Source: Bacillota bacterium
GTDB lineage: Bacteria; Bacillota; UBA4882; UBA10575
Assembly: GCA_012838955.1 (NCBI GenBank)
Contig: DUOH01000060.1
Span: forward strand, 59,303 to 123,302
Reading direction: 5' to 3'
Length of the DNA stretch: 64,000 nt
Of this stretch, positions 16,355 to 24,984 are shown one piece after another; positions within the stretch are counted from its first letter, which is position 1; each line of letters opens with the position of its first letter. Under the pieces are notes generated by a model that searched no databases, was not told the origin of the DNA, and was given only the letters and a program-made list of their open reading frames with translations. Position numbers and translations under genes: made by a program.

Positions 16355-16834
16355 TTACGAGGCTAATTCATCTTTCCGTAAGAACAGATTGATCTCAATA
16401 TCGCCATAGGGAATAGAGATCGGGATGGCCAAGGTCGTATGGATGTGTTTTAAAAAATCGGGTATTTTCTTTTCGAGAATAATTAAGGGTGGGGTGATGT
16501 TACACTTATAGCCCACCTCTGACAGGTTGGTACTGGCCGTACCGACAATAATATTCTTCAATTCACAGATGGCGCTCTGTCCCATCTCATCGATCTCTTG
16601 CACTTCCATGCCGAGCATTTGGGAGATGATTTTTTTGGCCGTCTCTTCAGTCATCCCACAAATAACTTGTCCTTGCAAGTCACCAAGAACCCCGACCAGC
16701 ACAACCACTTCATATTTGCTCAAAGGCTCCTCATTAAAAAAGGGCTTCCCTGCCTTTATATCAGGATTCAACATACTCTCAATTACAGTGTACACCGCCC
16801 GCACAAATGAATCTATATGTTGAAATGTCGCCAT
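16355..16834 (-). CDS. CheX-family protein (CheY-P phosphatase type)
   Basis: The 159-residue protein carries the CheX fold and the catalytic E-x-x-N helix (ICELKNIIVGTASTNLSE region, about 88-105). CheX enzymes remove phosphate from CheY-like receiver domains. No chemotaxis gene is nearby. Stand-alone CheX proteins in Clostridia may act on other receivers. The ATG has GGGAGGGC upstream, and the stop of rpe lies just 1 bp before it. Confidence 0.82.
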   Translation of the reverse strand: MATFQHIDSFVRAVYTVIESMLNPDIKAGKPFFNEEPLSKYEVVVLVGVLGDLQGQVICGMTEETAKKIISQMLGMEVQEIDEMGQSAICELKNIIVGTASTNLSEVGYKCNITPPLIILEKKIPDFLKHIHTTLAIPISIPYGDIEINLFLRKDELAS

Positions 16835-16835
16835 C

Positions 16836-17498
16836 TTATGCCCTCCCTACCTTCAATTTCTTTAACGATAAAATTTGCTCCGCCGGCACCGGGCTTTTCA
16901 TAACATAAGTCCCAGTGATTAAGAAGTCAGCTCCTGCGGAAGTAACCAGTGAGGCGGTCTCTTGGTTAATTCCTCCATCAACTCCAATTCGACACTCTAT
17001 CCCTTTTTGCGTCAAAACCCTTTTTAAGGCGGTAATCTTATTGAGCATCCCGGGTATTAAGGACTGCCCCCCATAACCAGGAATAACCGTCATTAACAAA
17101 ACCAGACTCAACTCCGGTAAGACATAGTCCAAAAAGTCAAGGGGGGTGGCTGGATTAAGAGCTACCCCTGGCTCAATCCCCTCTGCTTTGATCATCTGCA
17201 CCAGCCTATATAGGTGGGCAGTGGATTCGGCATGGATAATAATTCTGCTCACCCCGGTCTGAAAAAAAGCCGGTAGGAATCTTTCCGGATCATCTACCAT
17301 TAAATGGGCTTCAGACGGAAGTGAAGTTCTCCCGGTCCACGCGGTGATTACCGGCGGACCAAAGGACAAGTTCGGAACAAAATGGCCGTCCATGATATCA
17401 AGATGGAGCCAATCTGCTGTCTTGATCTTCTCTAGTTCTTTTTCCATCTGTGTAAAATCGGCATCAAGTACGGAGACCCCAACTTCTACTTCTTTCAT
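16836..17498 (-). CDS. rpe: Ribulose-phosphate 3-epimerase
   Basis: The 220-residue TIM barrel interconverts ribulose 5-phosphate and xylulose 5-phosphate. Seen motifs are SVLDADF (usually S-I-L-S-A-D-F), DWLHLDIMDGHFVPNLSFG with metal-binding residues, AHLMV, IPGYGGQ (usually N-P-G-F-G-G-Q) and VDGGI. The first and fourth differ slightly from the standard signature but keep the catalytic Asp residues. It overlaps the end of rsgA by 35 bp, as is typical for the rsgA-rpe pair. Confidence 0.94.
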   Translation of the reverse strand: MKEVEVGVSVLDADFTQMEKELEKIKTADWLHLDIMDGHFVPNLSFGPPVITAWTGRTSLPSEAHLMVDDPERFLPAFFQTGVSRIIIHAESTAHLYRLVQMIKAEGIEPGVALNPATPLDFLDYVLPELSLVLLMTVIPGYGGQSLIPGMLNKITALKRVLTQKGIECRIGVDGGINQETASLVTSAGADFLITGTYVMKSPVPAEQILSLKKLKVGRA

Positions 17499-18420
17499 CC
17501 TGCTTCAACTCCTTTTTTCGGCCTCGATACTTTTGTTCCGTTCGTAAACGTTTGAACCTTTCAGCCTCCTCCAAGAAGGTCAAATAATGCTCGTATCTCC
17601 AAGATAAGATCTGGCCTTTACTTACTGCATCCTTAACTGAACAATCCGGCTCCTTTTTATGCAGACAACCCGGAAAGCGACAAGCGCTGAAGTAGGGTCG
17701 GAAATCGGGAAAAAAACCCGCTAATTCCAGAGGTTCAATAAAATCCAAATCAAGCTGGGTAAATCCAGGAGTGTCCACCAAAAATCCTGCTTTATTAGGA
17801 AGGGATAACAACTTGGCCTGGCGCGTAGTATGCCTGCCCCGGCCGATTTTTTTACTGACTTCACCGGTCTCTCTGGTAATACTCGGGCAGACCATATTCA
17901 TGATAGCGGATTTACCCACACCGGAAGGCCCGGAAAGGACGGTAACCCCCTCCTTTATTTCCTGAAGCAATAAGCGTTTGCCCTGCCTTGTCTTAGTACT
18001 GGTGATGATGACTTTATAACCGATTTCCCTATATGGACCGGCTACTTTTTTAACCGCCGCTTCCCCCACCAAGTCTCTTTTATTAAACACCAATAGAATC
18101 TCCAGACCGGTGGTCTCGGCGAATAAGAGAAAACGGTCAATTAAAAACAAGTTGTAATCCGGGTTCTTCAGGGCAAAGACGATCATAATCCGGTCAATAT
18201 TGGAAACTGTGGGGCGAAGTAACTCGATTCTTCTGGGGAAAACCTCCTCAATCACCCCTTGATCCGCAGTAACCATTTCATAACGGACCAAATCCCCCAC
18301 GTACAGACTTCCCATCCGCTTAAATTTACCGCGGGCCACAGCCGCTATGGTTTGCCCCGAGTGTAAATCCATTACTTCATAAAAGCCACCGACTCCTTGA
18401 ATAACCCGCCCCTCAGGCAA
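17464..18420 (-). CDS. rsgA: Ribosome small-subunit-dependent GTPase RsgA
   Basis: The 318-residue circularly permuted GTPase assists late 30S maturation. It has an N-terminal OB fold, NKRDL (G4) near 134, GPSGVGKSAIMN (P-loop) near 182, DTPGF (G3) near 235 and a zinc site in CRFPGCLHKKEPDC near 264-277. The start is TTG 18420 behind AGGAGGG. The gene lies between the PASTA kinase and rpe, the standard Bacillota order. RsgA can be a PASTA-kinase substrate in Bacillus. Confidence 0.96.
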   Translation of the reverse strand: MPEGRVIQGVGGFYEVMDLHSGQTIAAVARGKFKRMGSLYVGDLVRYEMVTADQGVIEEVFPRRIELLRPTVSNIDRIMIVFALKNPDYNLFLIDRFLLFAETTGLEILLVFNKRDLVGEAAVKKVAGPYREIGYKVIITSTKTRQGKRLLLQEIKEGVTVLSGPSGVGKSAIMNMVCPSITRETGEVSKKIGRGRHTTRQAKLLSLPNKAGFLVDTPGFTQLDLDFIEPLELAGFFPDFRPYFSACRFPGCLHKKEPDCSVKDAVSKGQILSWRYEHYLTFLEEAERFKRLRTEQKYRGRKKELKQDERSRSWGLRT

Positions 18421-18572
18421 ACATTTCCCTCCTACTATAATTCTTCCTCACCTGATTAAATATGCCTCTTCCTGATCTGAATTTTATTAGATAAGAAAAT
18501 AATAACCTTTCTTCTTGAGCAGAAGACTATGAGATAATCAAAGTTCTTTAATAATATACAGAGAAGAGACCC

Positions 18573-20441
18573 TTATAACTTCTCATCATAGGACAGGATC
18601 TCGTTGATATAAACGAAGATTCTGGCCTGACCATAGCTTTCTACATCAATGGCAAATGATTCACCGGGATGATGAAGGCGCTCGTAAATCACTTGCCTCC
18701 CTCTGTTGTCTTCCAGAACCACCTGCACATTCTGGTCTTCCGGACCTTGGTTAATAGTAATATTTACCTTCTTTTCTTTACGCAGACCTAGTGTATTCCC
18801 CTCACCAGTATTGGGTAGAGTATCCTCCGGCGAAACCCCACTAATCACAAACTTCATAGGAGTTCCTAAGGGAACGATGCTTCCAGGCGGAGGCTGTTGA
18901 TCCAGTATCTGCCCCTCCGGATAGGAACTCATCCGTAGTTCATAAGAGTCAAAAACCAAACCTAAGCTGGCTAACCTGGCTTGAACATTAACTAACCGGT
19001 GACCGATGAAGTTCGGGACTTCCACTTTATCATAATCCGGTCCCAGGCTCAAATAAAGATCGACAGTCGCTCCCTTTTGAATCACCATATTAGGAGCGGG
19101 TTTTTGGCGGACGACCCGGTCCCGCGGAACATCACTACTTAATTCGGTATAAACCTCTCCCAACTGCAAACGGGCTTCTTCCAGGATGATCTCAGCCTCC
19201 CGCCGGGATTTGCCGGTCACATCCGGCACATGAACGGTTTCCGCCCCTTTACTGACCACTACCTTAATCTCACGGCCTCTACGTACCGTCCGTTCAGCGA
19301 CTGGATCCTGAGAAATGATTAATCCGGTTTGCATCTCATGGTGCATCTCCCGCACCACTCGAAGTTTCAATCCATAATCACCTGCGACCTTTTTCGCCTC
19401 ATTAAGAGTGATCCCCACCAAATCCGGTACCTGGACCGGTTGTTTGGGCGGTAAAAGATAGATAAAGCCGAAAACAAACAGAGCGCAGGCGCTGAATAAA
19501 GAGATTAAAAAAACAAGCCATGTCTTCCCGGTTCCCGACCGCTGCTCCTCTTCGGTCATAGTCCCTTCAGTCAAAGAGTCCATGACCTGAGTCGGATAGT
19601 CCTCCGCTTTTTCGCTTTGCGCATCCAAGCCTAATACGGCTTGGATATCCTTGATCATCACCCTGGCCGAGGGGTATCGTTTTCCCAAATCCTTCGCCAT
19701 AGCGCGATCCACTAAACTTACGACAGACTGAGGCAGATCCTGACGAAACCTATTAATCGGTAATGGTTCCTCCTGCAGATGCTTTAAGGCGATGGAGATT
19801 GGACTTTCTCCCTGAAAAGGGACTTCTCCGGAGAGCATTTCATATAAGACACAACCTAAAGAATAAAGGTCAGACTGGGGTCCTACCGGCGCCCCTTTGG
19901 CTTGTTCCGGCGAAAAATATTGTACTGATCCCATCACCACACCGGTTTGGGTATAGCCTCCGGCGCTAATGGCCCGGGCAATCCCGAAATCGGTAACCTT
20001 AGCTCGTCCATCAGCAGTCAATAAAATATTATGCGGCTTAATATCCCGGTGCACTATATTACGTTCATGGGCGTGTTTTAACGCCTCGGCAATCTGCAGG
20101 GCGATGCGTAGCGCCTTGTTCACCGGTAAAGGGGCCTCTTTTTTAATCAAATCCTTGAGGGTCGTTCCGGAAATATACTCCATTACAATATAGTGTATTC
20201 CGTCTTCCTCTCCCACATCATAAATATTAACCATGTTGGGATGGGATAAGCTGGCAGCAGCTTGTGCCTCCCGCCGAAAACGATCCACAAACTCTTTATC
20301 CGACGAATACTGTGTTCGGAGCACCTTAACAGCTACAATTCGTTGCAACAGTGTGCATTCGGCCTTATAAACCAAGGCCATGCCGCCTTCACCGATTAAT
20401 TCCAATATTTTATATCTATTTCCCAAAAGTCTTCCTATCAA
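18573..20441 (-). CDS. prkC: PASTA-domain serine/threonine protein kinase (PrkC/Stk)
   Basis: The 622-residue membrane kinase senses peptidoglycan fragments and controls cell-wall growth and spore germination. The cytoplasmic kinase domain (about 10-270) has the GEGGMALVYKA loop, VAVKVL Lys, HRDIKPHN catalytic loop, DFG and a Thr-rich activation loop. One membrane helix lies near 307-330. Three PASTA repeats follow, each opening with a V-P-D/N motif (about 336, 406 and 474), and a C-terminal beta-rich tail. It starts with TTG at 20441 behind GGGGTG. prpC lies upstream with a 253-bp gap where I see no gene. Confidence 0.96.
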   Translation of the reverse strand: MIGRLLGNRYKILELIGEGGMALVYKAECTLLQRIVAVKVLRTQYSSDKEFVDRFRREAQAAASLSHPNMVNIYDVGEEDGIHYIVMEYISGTTLKDLIKKEAPLPVNKALRIALQIAEALKHAHERNIVHRDIKPHNILLTADGRAKVTDFGIARAISAGGYTQTGVVMGSVQYFSPEQAKGAPVGPQSDLYSLGCVLYEMLSGEVPFQGESPISIALKHLQEEPLPINRFRQDLPQSVVSLVDRAMAKDLGKRYPSARVMIKDIQAVLGLDAQSEKAEDYPTQVMDSLTEGTMTEEEQRSGTGKTWLVFLISLFSACALFVFGFIYLLPPKQPVQVPDLVGITLNEAKKVAGDYGLKLRVVREMHHEMQTGLIISQDPVAERTVRRGREIKVVVSKGAETVHVPDVTGKSRREAEIILEEARLQLGEVYTELSSDVPRDRVVRQKPAPNMVIQKGATVDLYLSLGPDYDKVEVPNFIGHRLVNVQARLASLGLVFDSYELRMSSYPEGQILDQQPPPGSIVPLGTPMKFVISGVSPEDTLPNTGEGNTLGLRKEKKVNITINQGPEDQNVQVVLEDNRGRQVIYERLHHPGESFAIDVESYGQARIFVYINEILSYDEKL

Positions 20442-20694
20442 TTAATTCACCCCTGGGACTAAATTAAAGATCATTACTACTCCCGTTTCCCTGGATTTCG
20501 AGTTCGTGGTTACAAACTAGTAACATACTATAAATGTTAGCCATATAACCTTCGCTACAGGGCTTAAAAATCCTTCCCCATCCTACTTTTGCCAAACATT
20601 TACCTTTCTACATATTCTCCGCTACACTTCCTTAGTCCGGCCATGACCCAACCACCGATAAACCTTCTTGCACCCTACCCTTCCTGGTATACAT

Positions 20695-21390
20695 CTAGAT
20701 TTTAATTACAATCACTGTTATATTATCGGCCCCTCCTCGTTGATTCGCCTCAGTCACAAGAGTATCTGCTATTTCTTGGGCACTAAGATTCGCCGAGAGA
20801 ATCTGGTTGATCTCCTCCTTGCCCAACATAGAGGTTAAGCCGTCCGTACATAACAGCACCCGGTCCCCTTGGTCCACCGCAACCTCATTAATTTCTACTC
20901 CGACTTCCCCTTGGGTCCCTAAGGCCTTAGTCAACAAGTTCCGGTGAGGATGATTCTGCGCCTCTTCCTCCGTCAGCCCGCCCACGCGCACCAGTTCCTC
21001 TACAACCGAGTGGTCCCTGGTTAATTGGGTCAGTTCCGCTTGGCGCCAAAGGTAAACACGACTGTCTCCCACGTGAGCCACGGTTATTTTGTCCGTCTCC
21101 ACTTTTACCAAGGCGATGGTGGTCCCCATTCCTCGGCACTCGGGATGCTGCTCGGCATAGTCCAGCAATACTTGGTTTGCTTGATTTAGAAATAATCGTA
21201 AAGACGGAATGAACTCATCTTGGTTAGGATCGATCCGGAGAATCTCCTCTACTGCCAAGGCGCTGGCCACTTCCCCCGCATTATGTCCGCCCATGCCATC
21301 GGCCAAAACAAATAAGTTGTCTTTCCACCCAAAGCTGTCCTCATTTAACTCTCGGCACCGCCCTCGATCAGTAGCCATTCCCGTCTCCAT
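20695..21390 (-). CDS. prpC: PP2C-family protein phosphatase PrpC/Stp
   Basis: The 231-residue soluble phosphatase reverses phosphorylation by the PASTA kinase encoded next to it. All PP2C signatures are visible: RCRELNEDSF near 12-21, LADGMGGHNAGE near 31-42, AHVGDSRVYL near 113, CTDGLTSM near 186 and GGADNITV near 220, with the metal-binding Asp residues kept. The ATG has GAGGTG upstream. It follows the FHA gene by 26 bp, so the unit links phosphatase, phosphothreonine reader and kinase. Confidence 0.95.
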   Translation of the reverse strand: METGMATDRGRCRELNEDSFGWKDNLFVLADGMGGHNAGEVASALAVEEILRIDPNQDEFIPSLRLFLNQANQVLLDYAEQHPECRGMGTTIALVKVETDKITVAHVGDSRVYLWRQAELTQLTRDHSVVEELVRVGGLTEEEAQNHPHRNLLTKALGTQGEVGVEINEVAVDQGDRVLLCTDGLTSMLGKEEINQILSANLSAQEIADTLVTEANQRGGADNITVIVIKI

Positions 21391-21416
21391 AACTTACACC
21401 TCGCTTGTACCAGGGG

Positions 21417-21875
21417 CTATTTTGTAATTGTGTTCATCTCCAAAGTGGTGTCACCGATTCTAATTGTATCCCCCGGTTTAACTCTTTCCTCTTTGCCGAT
21501 TCTCTGACCATTAAGATATGTCCCATTAGTACTGTTTAGATCCTTCAAAATAAACTGCTTCTTTACGGAGTTATACTCAAGGAGCGCGTGTTCCCTGGAG
21601 ACTTTCGGATCAGTCAGGTTTATATAATTCTCGATATGCCGCCCAATCTTCATTGGAGAGGGAATCAAGAGAAACTCCCGTCCACTATCCACTCCGGCGG
21701 TTACTACTAGAGTCTCTTTTATAATGGGGCCAGTTTTTTTCACCCTTTTAAAGACGATGGTATCCGCTTCCTTCTCTTTCTCTCTTGATACCTGGTTAGC
21801 CTCGCCAGGGTGAGCTGCTCTGTCCATCTTCCTCTTTTTTCTGAGCGACCGAATATATTCTTTTATCTTCTCCAT
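21417..21875 (-). CDS. FHA-domain phosphothreonine-binding protein
   Basis: The 152-residue protein has a basic, charged N-terminal segment of about 60 residues and then one FHA domain with the usual GR (KIGRHIENYI), SREHALLE and NSTNGTYLNG blocks. FHA domains bind phosphothreonine, so it likely reads PASTA-kinase phosphorylation. It sits between rlmN and prpC with tight spacing. I see no enzyme domain or membrane helix. Confidence 0.9.
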   Translation of the reverse strand: MEKIKEYIRSLRKKRKMDRAAHPGEANQVSREKEKEADTIVFKRVKKTGPIIKETLVVTAGVDSGREFLLIPSPMKIGRHIENYINLTDPKVSREHALLEYNSVKKQFILKDLNSTNGTYLNGQRIGKEERVKPGDTIRIGDTTLEMNTITK

Positions 21876-21881
21876 TTTAAC

Positions 21882-22919
21882 TCACTCTCCATTACCCTCG
21901 AAGGTCAGCGCGGCGCGCAACTGTCCACAAGCCGCCCAGACTTCTTCTCCCCTGCTTTCCCTAATACTGACCGGAATCCCCAGTTGCCGCAGATGCTTCC
22001 GGAAGTACTCCATGCGCTCTTTGCTGCTCCCGCCATAAGTGGTGCCCGGTACTTGATTGAAAGGGATTAAGTTGATGTGTGAGAGCCAACCTTTGGCAAA
22101 GGCGGCTAACCCCTGAAGGTCTTTTTCCCTGTCATTCTCCCCTTTAATCATGGTATATTCCAAAGTCACCCGTCGTCCGGTGGTCTCCGCATAGTCCTTA
22201 CAGGCCTGATACAGAAGGGTAAGAGGATAGGTTTTATTGACCGGAACCAATTCATCTCTTTTTTCGGGATCCGTAGAATGCAGAGAAACAGCTAGATTGA
22301 TTTGGAGTCCCTCCTCCGCCAGCCGGTAAATACCGGGGACTAAACCGCAGGTAGAAATGGTTAATCGACGCACGGTAATCCCCAAAGCATAATCCGCATT
22401 CAGTAAGCGAATGGCCTTGATTACTTGATCATAGTTGGCTAAGGGCTCCCCCTGCCCCATCGCCACCGCATTACTAATCCGCGCTTTCTCCTCATGACCG
22501 ATACGCAATACTTGGTCAACAATCTCACCGGCGGTCAGGTTTCTAACCAATCCGTTCCGCCCGGTGGCACAAAAAGCGCAACCCATTCCGCACCCCACCT
22601 GAGTAGAGAAGCATACGGTCTTTCTTTTGTCTTCCGGGATAAAAACCCCTTCCACCTCTTGACCGTCCCTTAACTGGAAAAGATACCGTTTGGTACCGTC
22701 TTGGGCGGACAGGCCCATACGAATCCGTACGGAAGGCAGCAACCAACCGGCATTCTGCAGTTGCTTTCGAAGAGAAACTGGGATGTTTCCCATTTCACCA
22801 AGGTCGCCAACGCCTTTCTTATAAAGCCAGTCCATGATCTGATACGCACGATACCTGGGTTGCCCCAATTCCACCAGGACCTTCTCCATTTCCTCCATTG
22901 TCAACCCGATCAATTCCAA
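21882..22919 (-). CDS. rlmN: Dual-specificity rRNA/tRNA adenine-C2 methyltransferase RlmN
   Basis: The 345-residue radical-SAM enzyme methylates A2503 of 23S rRNA and A37 of some tRNAs. It has CGMGCAFCATG (CxxxCxxC) near 109-119 for the 4Fe-4S cluster, a GQGEPLANYD motif near 155 (usually with G-M-G-E) and the mechanistic Cys in AACGQL near the C-terminus. The start is TTG 22919 with GGGAG 8 nt upstream. It heads the long cluster that ends in murA. Confidence 0.95.
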   Translation of the reverse strand: MELIGLTMEEMEKVLVELGQPRYRAYQIMDWLYKKGVGDLGEMGNIPVSLRKQLQNAGWLLPSVRIRMGLSAQDGTKRYLFQLRDGQEVEGVFIPEDKRKTVCFSTQVGCGMGCAFCATGRNGLVRNLTAGEIVDQVLRIGHEEKARISNAVAMGQGEPLANYDQVIKAIRLLNADYALGITVRRLTISTCGLVPGIYRLAEEGLQINLAVSLHSTDPEKRDELVPVNKTYPLTLLYQACKDYAETTGRRVTLEYTMIKGENDREKDLQGLAAFAKGWLSHINLIPFNQVPGTTYGGSSKERMEYFRKHLRQLGIPVSIRESRGEEVWAACGQLRAALTFEGNGE

Positions 22920-23070
22920 GATTTACGCTCCCTTAATAACCAGGCTTCATTCTGATCTCTAGGGCCGCTCTTTCTCTATACCCGTTTTCAGCTGCAAACT
23001 ATAAACTCGGCCTCTACTACCATTATACCCTCTCTATATATTCTACACAATTCCTGATCTCTGCTTCTAC

Positions 23071-23094
23071 AAAAAAAAGCCCCCGTAGAGAGGC
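23071..23094 (-). terminator. spo0A terminator
   Basis: The minus strand has a GCCTC/GGGGGC-type stem followed by eight T residues, 40 bp after the spo0A stop. Confidence 0.7.
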
Positions 23095-23135
23095 GATTAG
23101 AGCACGGCTGGCCTTATGTAAAAAAACAGTTACAA

Positions 23136-23939
23136 CTATGATGAGCATTTCATCTGTAAGCGAATCTTCTCTGCTATTTTTGCAATAAAAGAAGCGGTGG
23201 TCGGAAATTTACCTTTGACCGACTGCTGATCCCCGCAGCCAAATAACCCCTTGAAATATTCGGAATTACCTCTTTCCCAACCAATTTCAATCGTATGCCT
23301 GATCGCGGATTCTACTCCACTGGGTGTTGAGTTGTATTTTTCGGCAATTCGCGGGTAGAGGTTTTTGGTGATATTACCCAAAATATCCGCTTCTTCCACT
23401 GCCAAAATAATCGCCTCCCGCAAGTAACCGTAACCCCGGAAGTGCGCTGGAATACCCATTTCGTGGAATAATTTGGTCACCTCTACCTCCAGGTCCAAGC
23501 CGGGAGTTTCTTTAACCATCGTCGAAAGCCCTTTTCCCGCTACCCGCTCAACCTGGTGCGTCCTTGGCGAACGACCAAACTGCCTAACCCTCTCCAAAAG
23601 TGTAGAGGTATCAAAGGGTTTAACCATATAGTAGACAGCCCCCATTGAAATCAACCTCTGTACCATAGACTCCTGCTCAAATGCGGTCAAAACGATGACC
23701 TGCGGAGCATTGGCAATCTGTGAGAGGTGCTCCATAACACCAATTCCATCCAGATAAGGCATGGTTATATCGAGAATCAAAACATCAGGTTGCCTTTCCT
23801 TTATTTGCTCAATTGCCTCCAAACCGTCATAAGCAATACCACACAACTCCATGTCATCTTGTAAACTAATGTGCTCGGCCAGAACTTGACACAAGTCCTT
23901 ATTATTATCCGCCAGGAGAACCTTGATTAGATTTGACAC
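23136..23939 (-). CDS. spo0A: Sporulation master regulator Spo0A
   Basis: The 267-residue length equals Bacillus Spo0A. The receiver domain has the acidic pair in LLADNN, the phosphoacceptor Asp57 in LILDITMPYLDG and the switch Lys in YYMVKPF. The C-terminal DNA-binding domain contains LFHEMGIPAHFRGYGYLREAI and the recognition helix YNSTPSGVESAIRHTIE. Phosphorylated Spo0A turns on early sporulation and represses abrB. The start is GTG 23939 with GGAGGGGAG upstream; the longer frame is not supported. The upstream spoIVB gene often found in spore formers is not here. Confidence 0.97.
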   Translation of the reverse strand: MSNLIKVLLADNNKDLCQVLAEHISLQDDMELCGIAYDGLEAIEQIKERQPDVLILDITMPYLDGIGVMEHLSQIANAPQVIVLTAFEQESMVQRLISMGAVYYMVKPFDTSTLLERVRQFGRSPRTHQVERVAGKGLSTMVKETPGLDLEVEVTKLFHEMGIPAHFRGYGYLREAIILAVEEADILGNITKNLYPRIAEKYNSTPSGVESAIRHTIEIGWERGNSEYFKGLFGCGDQQSVKGKFPTTASFIAKIAEKIRLQMKCSS

Positions 23940-24100
23940 ATTCTCCCCTCCTCGAGTCACTCCGGCTTTCTCTCGCCAACTGCAGTCGCAGACCAAACGC
24001 GCGCCGGAGTATTCCGAATCCACTGTTTACACAGTCCTGTGCTGCATCCCTGCCTGAGCATCATACGACCGTGCATGCAGCGAATCAGCATGACCTAAAT

Positions 24101-24700
24101 TCAACTCCCAGAACAATGTGAACTTTTACTTAATTCTACATTGGAAGAAACTTTCCTCCTGTCAGGCAGTATATTATTGTTAATCTTTGTAAATTCTTGT
24201 TCGTCTATGGACATCAGGTAAATTTCTTTCCAGTTTTGATCTCTTTTCCTCTTTAGAACAGCTTTCTTTTTAAAACCTACTTTTTTATAACAGTGGATCG
24301 CCCGCAAATTAAAGGCATACACACGCAAGTAAACCTGGTCTAATCCAAGTTGGGTAAAGGCTTCAGTAAGCACCTCTCTTAAAGCTGCAGAACCATAACC
24401 TTGATCCCAATACTCTTTTTCCCCAATTCTAATCCGGAGCTCCGCTTCTTTCTTTCTCCAACAGATATGATCCAGTACCAGATCACCAATTACCCTACGC
24501 TCTTCATCCTCAATGGCGTACAGCCGATAATTTCTTCCAGGGATATGTTTCCTGAACCAAACTTGGCATTCTGGTAAAGTCTTCGGCAAACAACAATCAA
24601 CATACTGTTCGACTTCGAAATCATTATTCCACCTTACCATAGACTCGAGATCACTGAAGACAAAAGGTCTCACCACAACCTTTGCGTTCTGCTCCGACAT
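24101..24700 (-). CDS. GNAT-family N-acetyltransferase (RimJ/RimL type)
   Basis: The 199-residue protein from ATG 24700 (AGGGAG upstream) has the GNAT fold: an acceptor-side N-terminus VRPFVFSDLESMVRWNND, then IGDLVLDHICW and the acetyl-CoA loop near YWDQGYGSAALREVL, then a VYAFNLRAIHCYKKVGF block. The acceptor could be a ribosomal protein, an amino sugar or another amine; it is not deducible. It lies 160 bp upstream of spo0A on the same strand with no terminator seen. The last 30 residues are not part of the fold. Confidence 0.85.
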   Translation of the reverse strand: MSEQNAKVVVRPFVFSDLESMVRWNNDFEVEQYVDCCLPKTLPECQVWFRKHIPGRNYRLYAIEDEERRVIGDLVLDHICWRKKEAELRIRIGEKEYWDQGYGSAALREVLTEAFTQLGLDQVYLRVYAFNLRAIHCYKKVGFKKKAVLKRKRDQNWKEIYLMSIDEQEFTKINNNILPDRRKVSSNVELSKSSHCSGS

Positions 24701-24841
24701 GACTGCCACTCCCTCTGCTCCGTTTTTTGCTGCGAATATTGCGATGACTACTGATTGGCCGGAAAAGCCGCATATTGCGTTGTCGAGTTATGGGTTCTAC
24801 CGGCTGTCTCCAATCTCCTTTATACAAATACAGGTAGGCAC

Positions 24842-24848
24842 TGTCGAA
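24842..24848 (+). promoter_or_regulatory. Possible Spo0A box
   Basis: A perfect TGTCGAA 7-mer lies in the 284-bp gap before the GNAT gene, with a TGTCGAG near-match at 24781. A 7-mer occurs by chance fairly often, so this is weak. Confidence 0.25.
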
Positions 24849-24984
24849 AACTTAACGTGTCTGTCTTTAATTTGAATACTATCGTTTACTGCTCGAACAG
24901 TAGAAAGAGAAAATTTTAATAGTGAAAGCGAAGTTAGGAAATGGAGAGTTGACTGGTTGAAAAAGAAGTAGAATGTTTTTTAAA

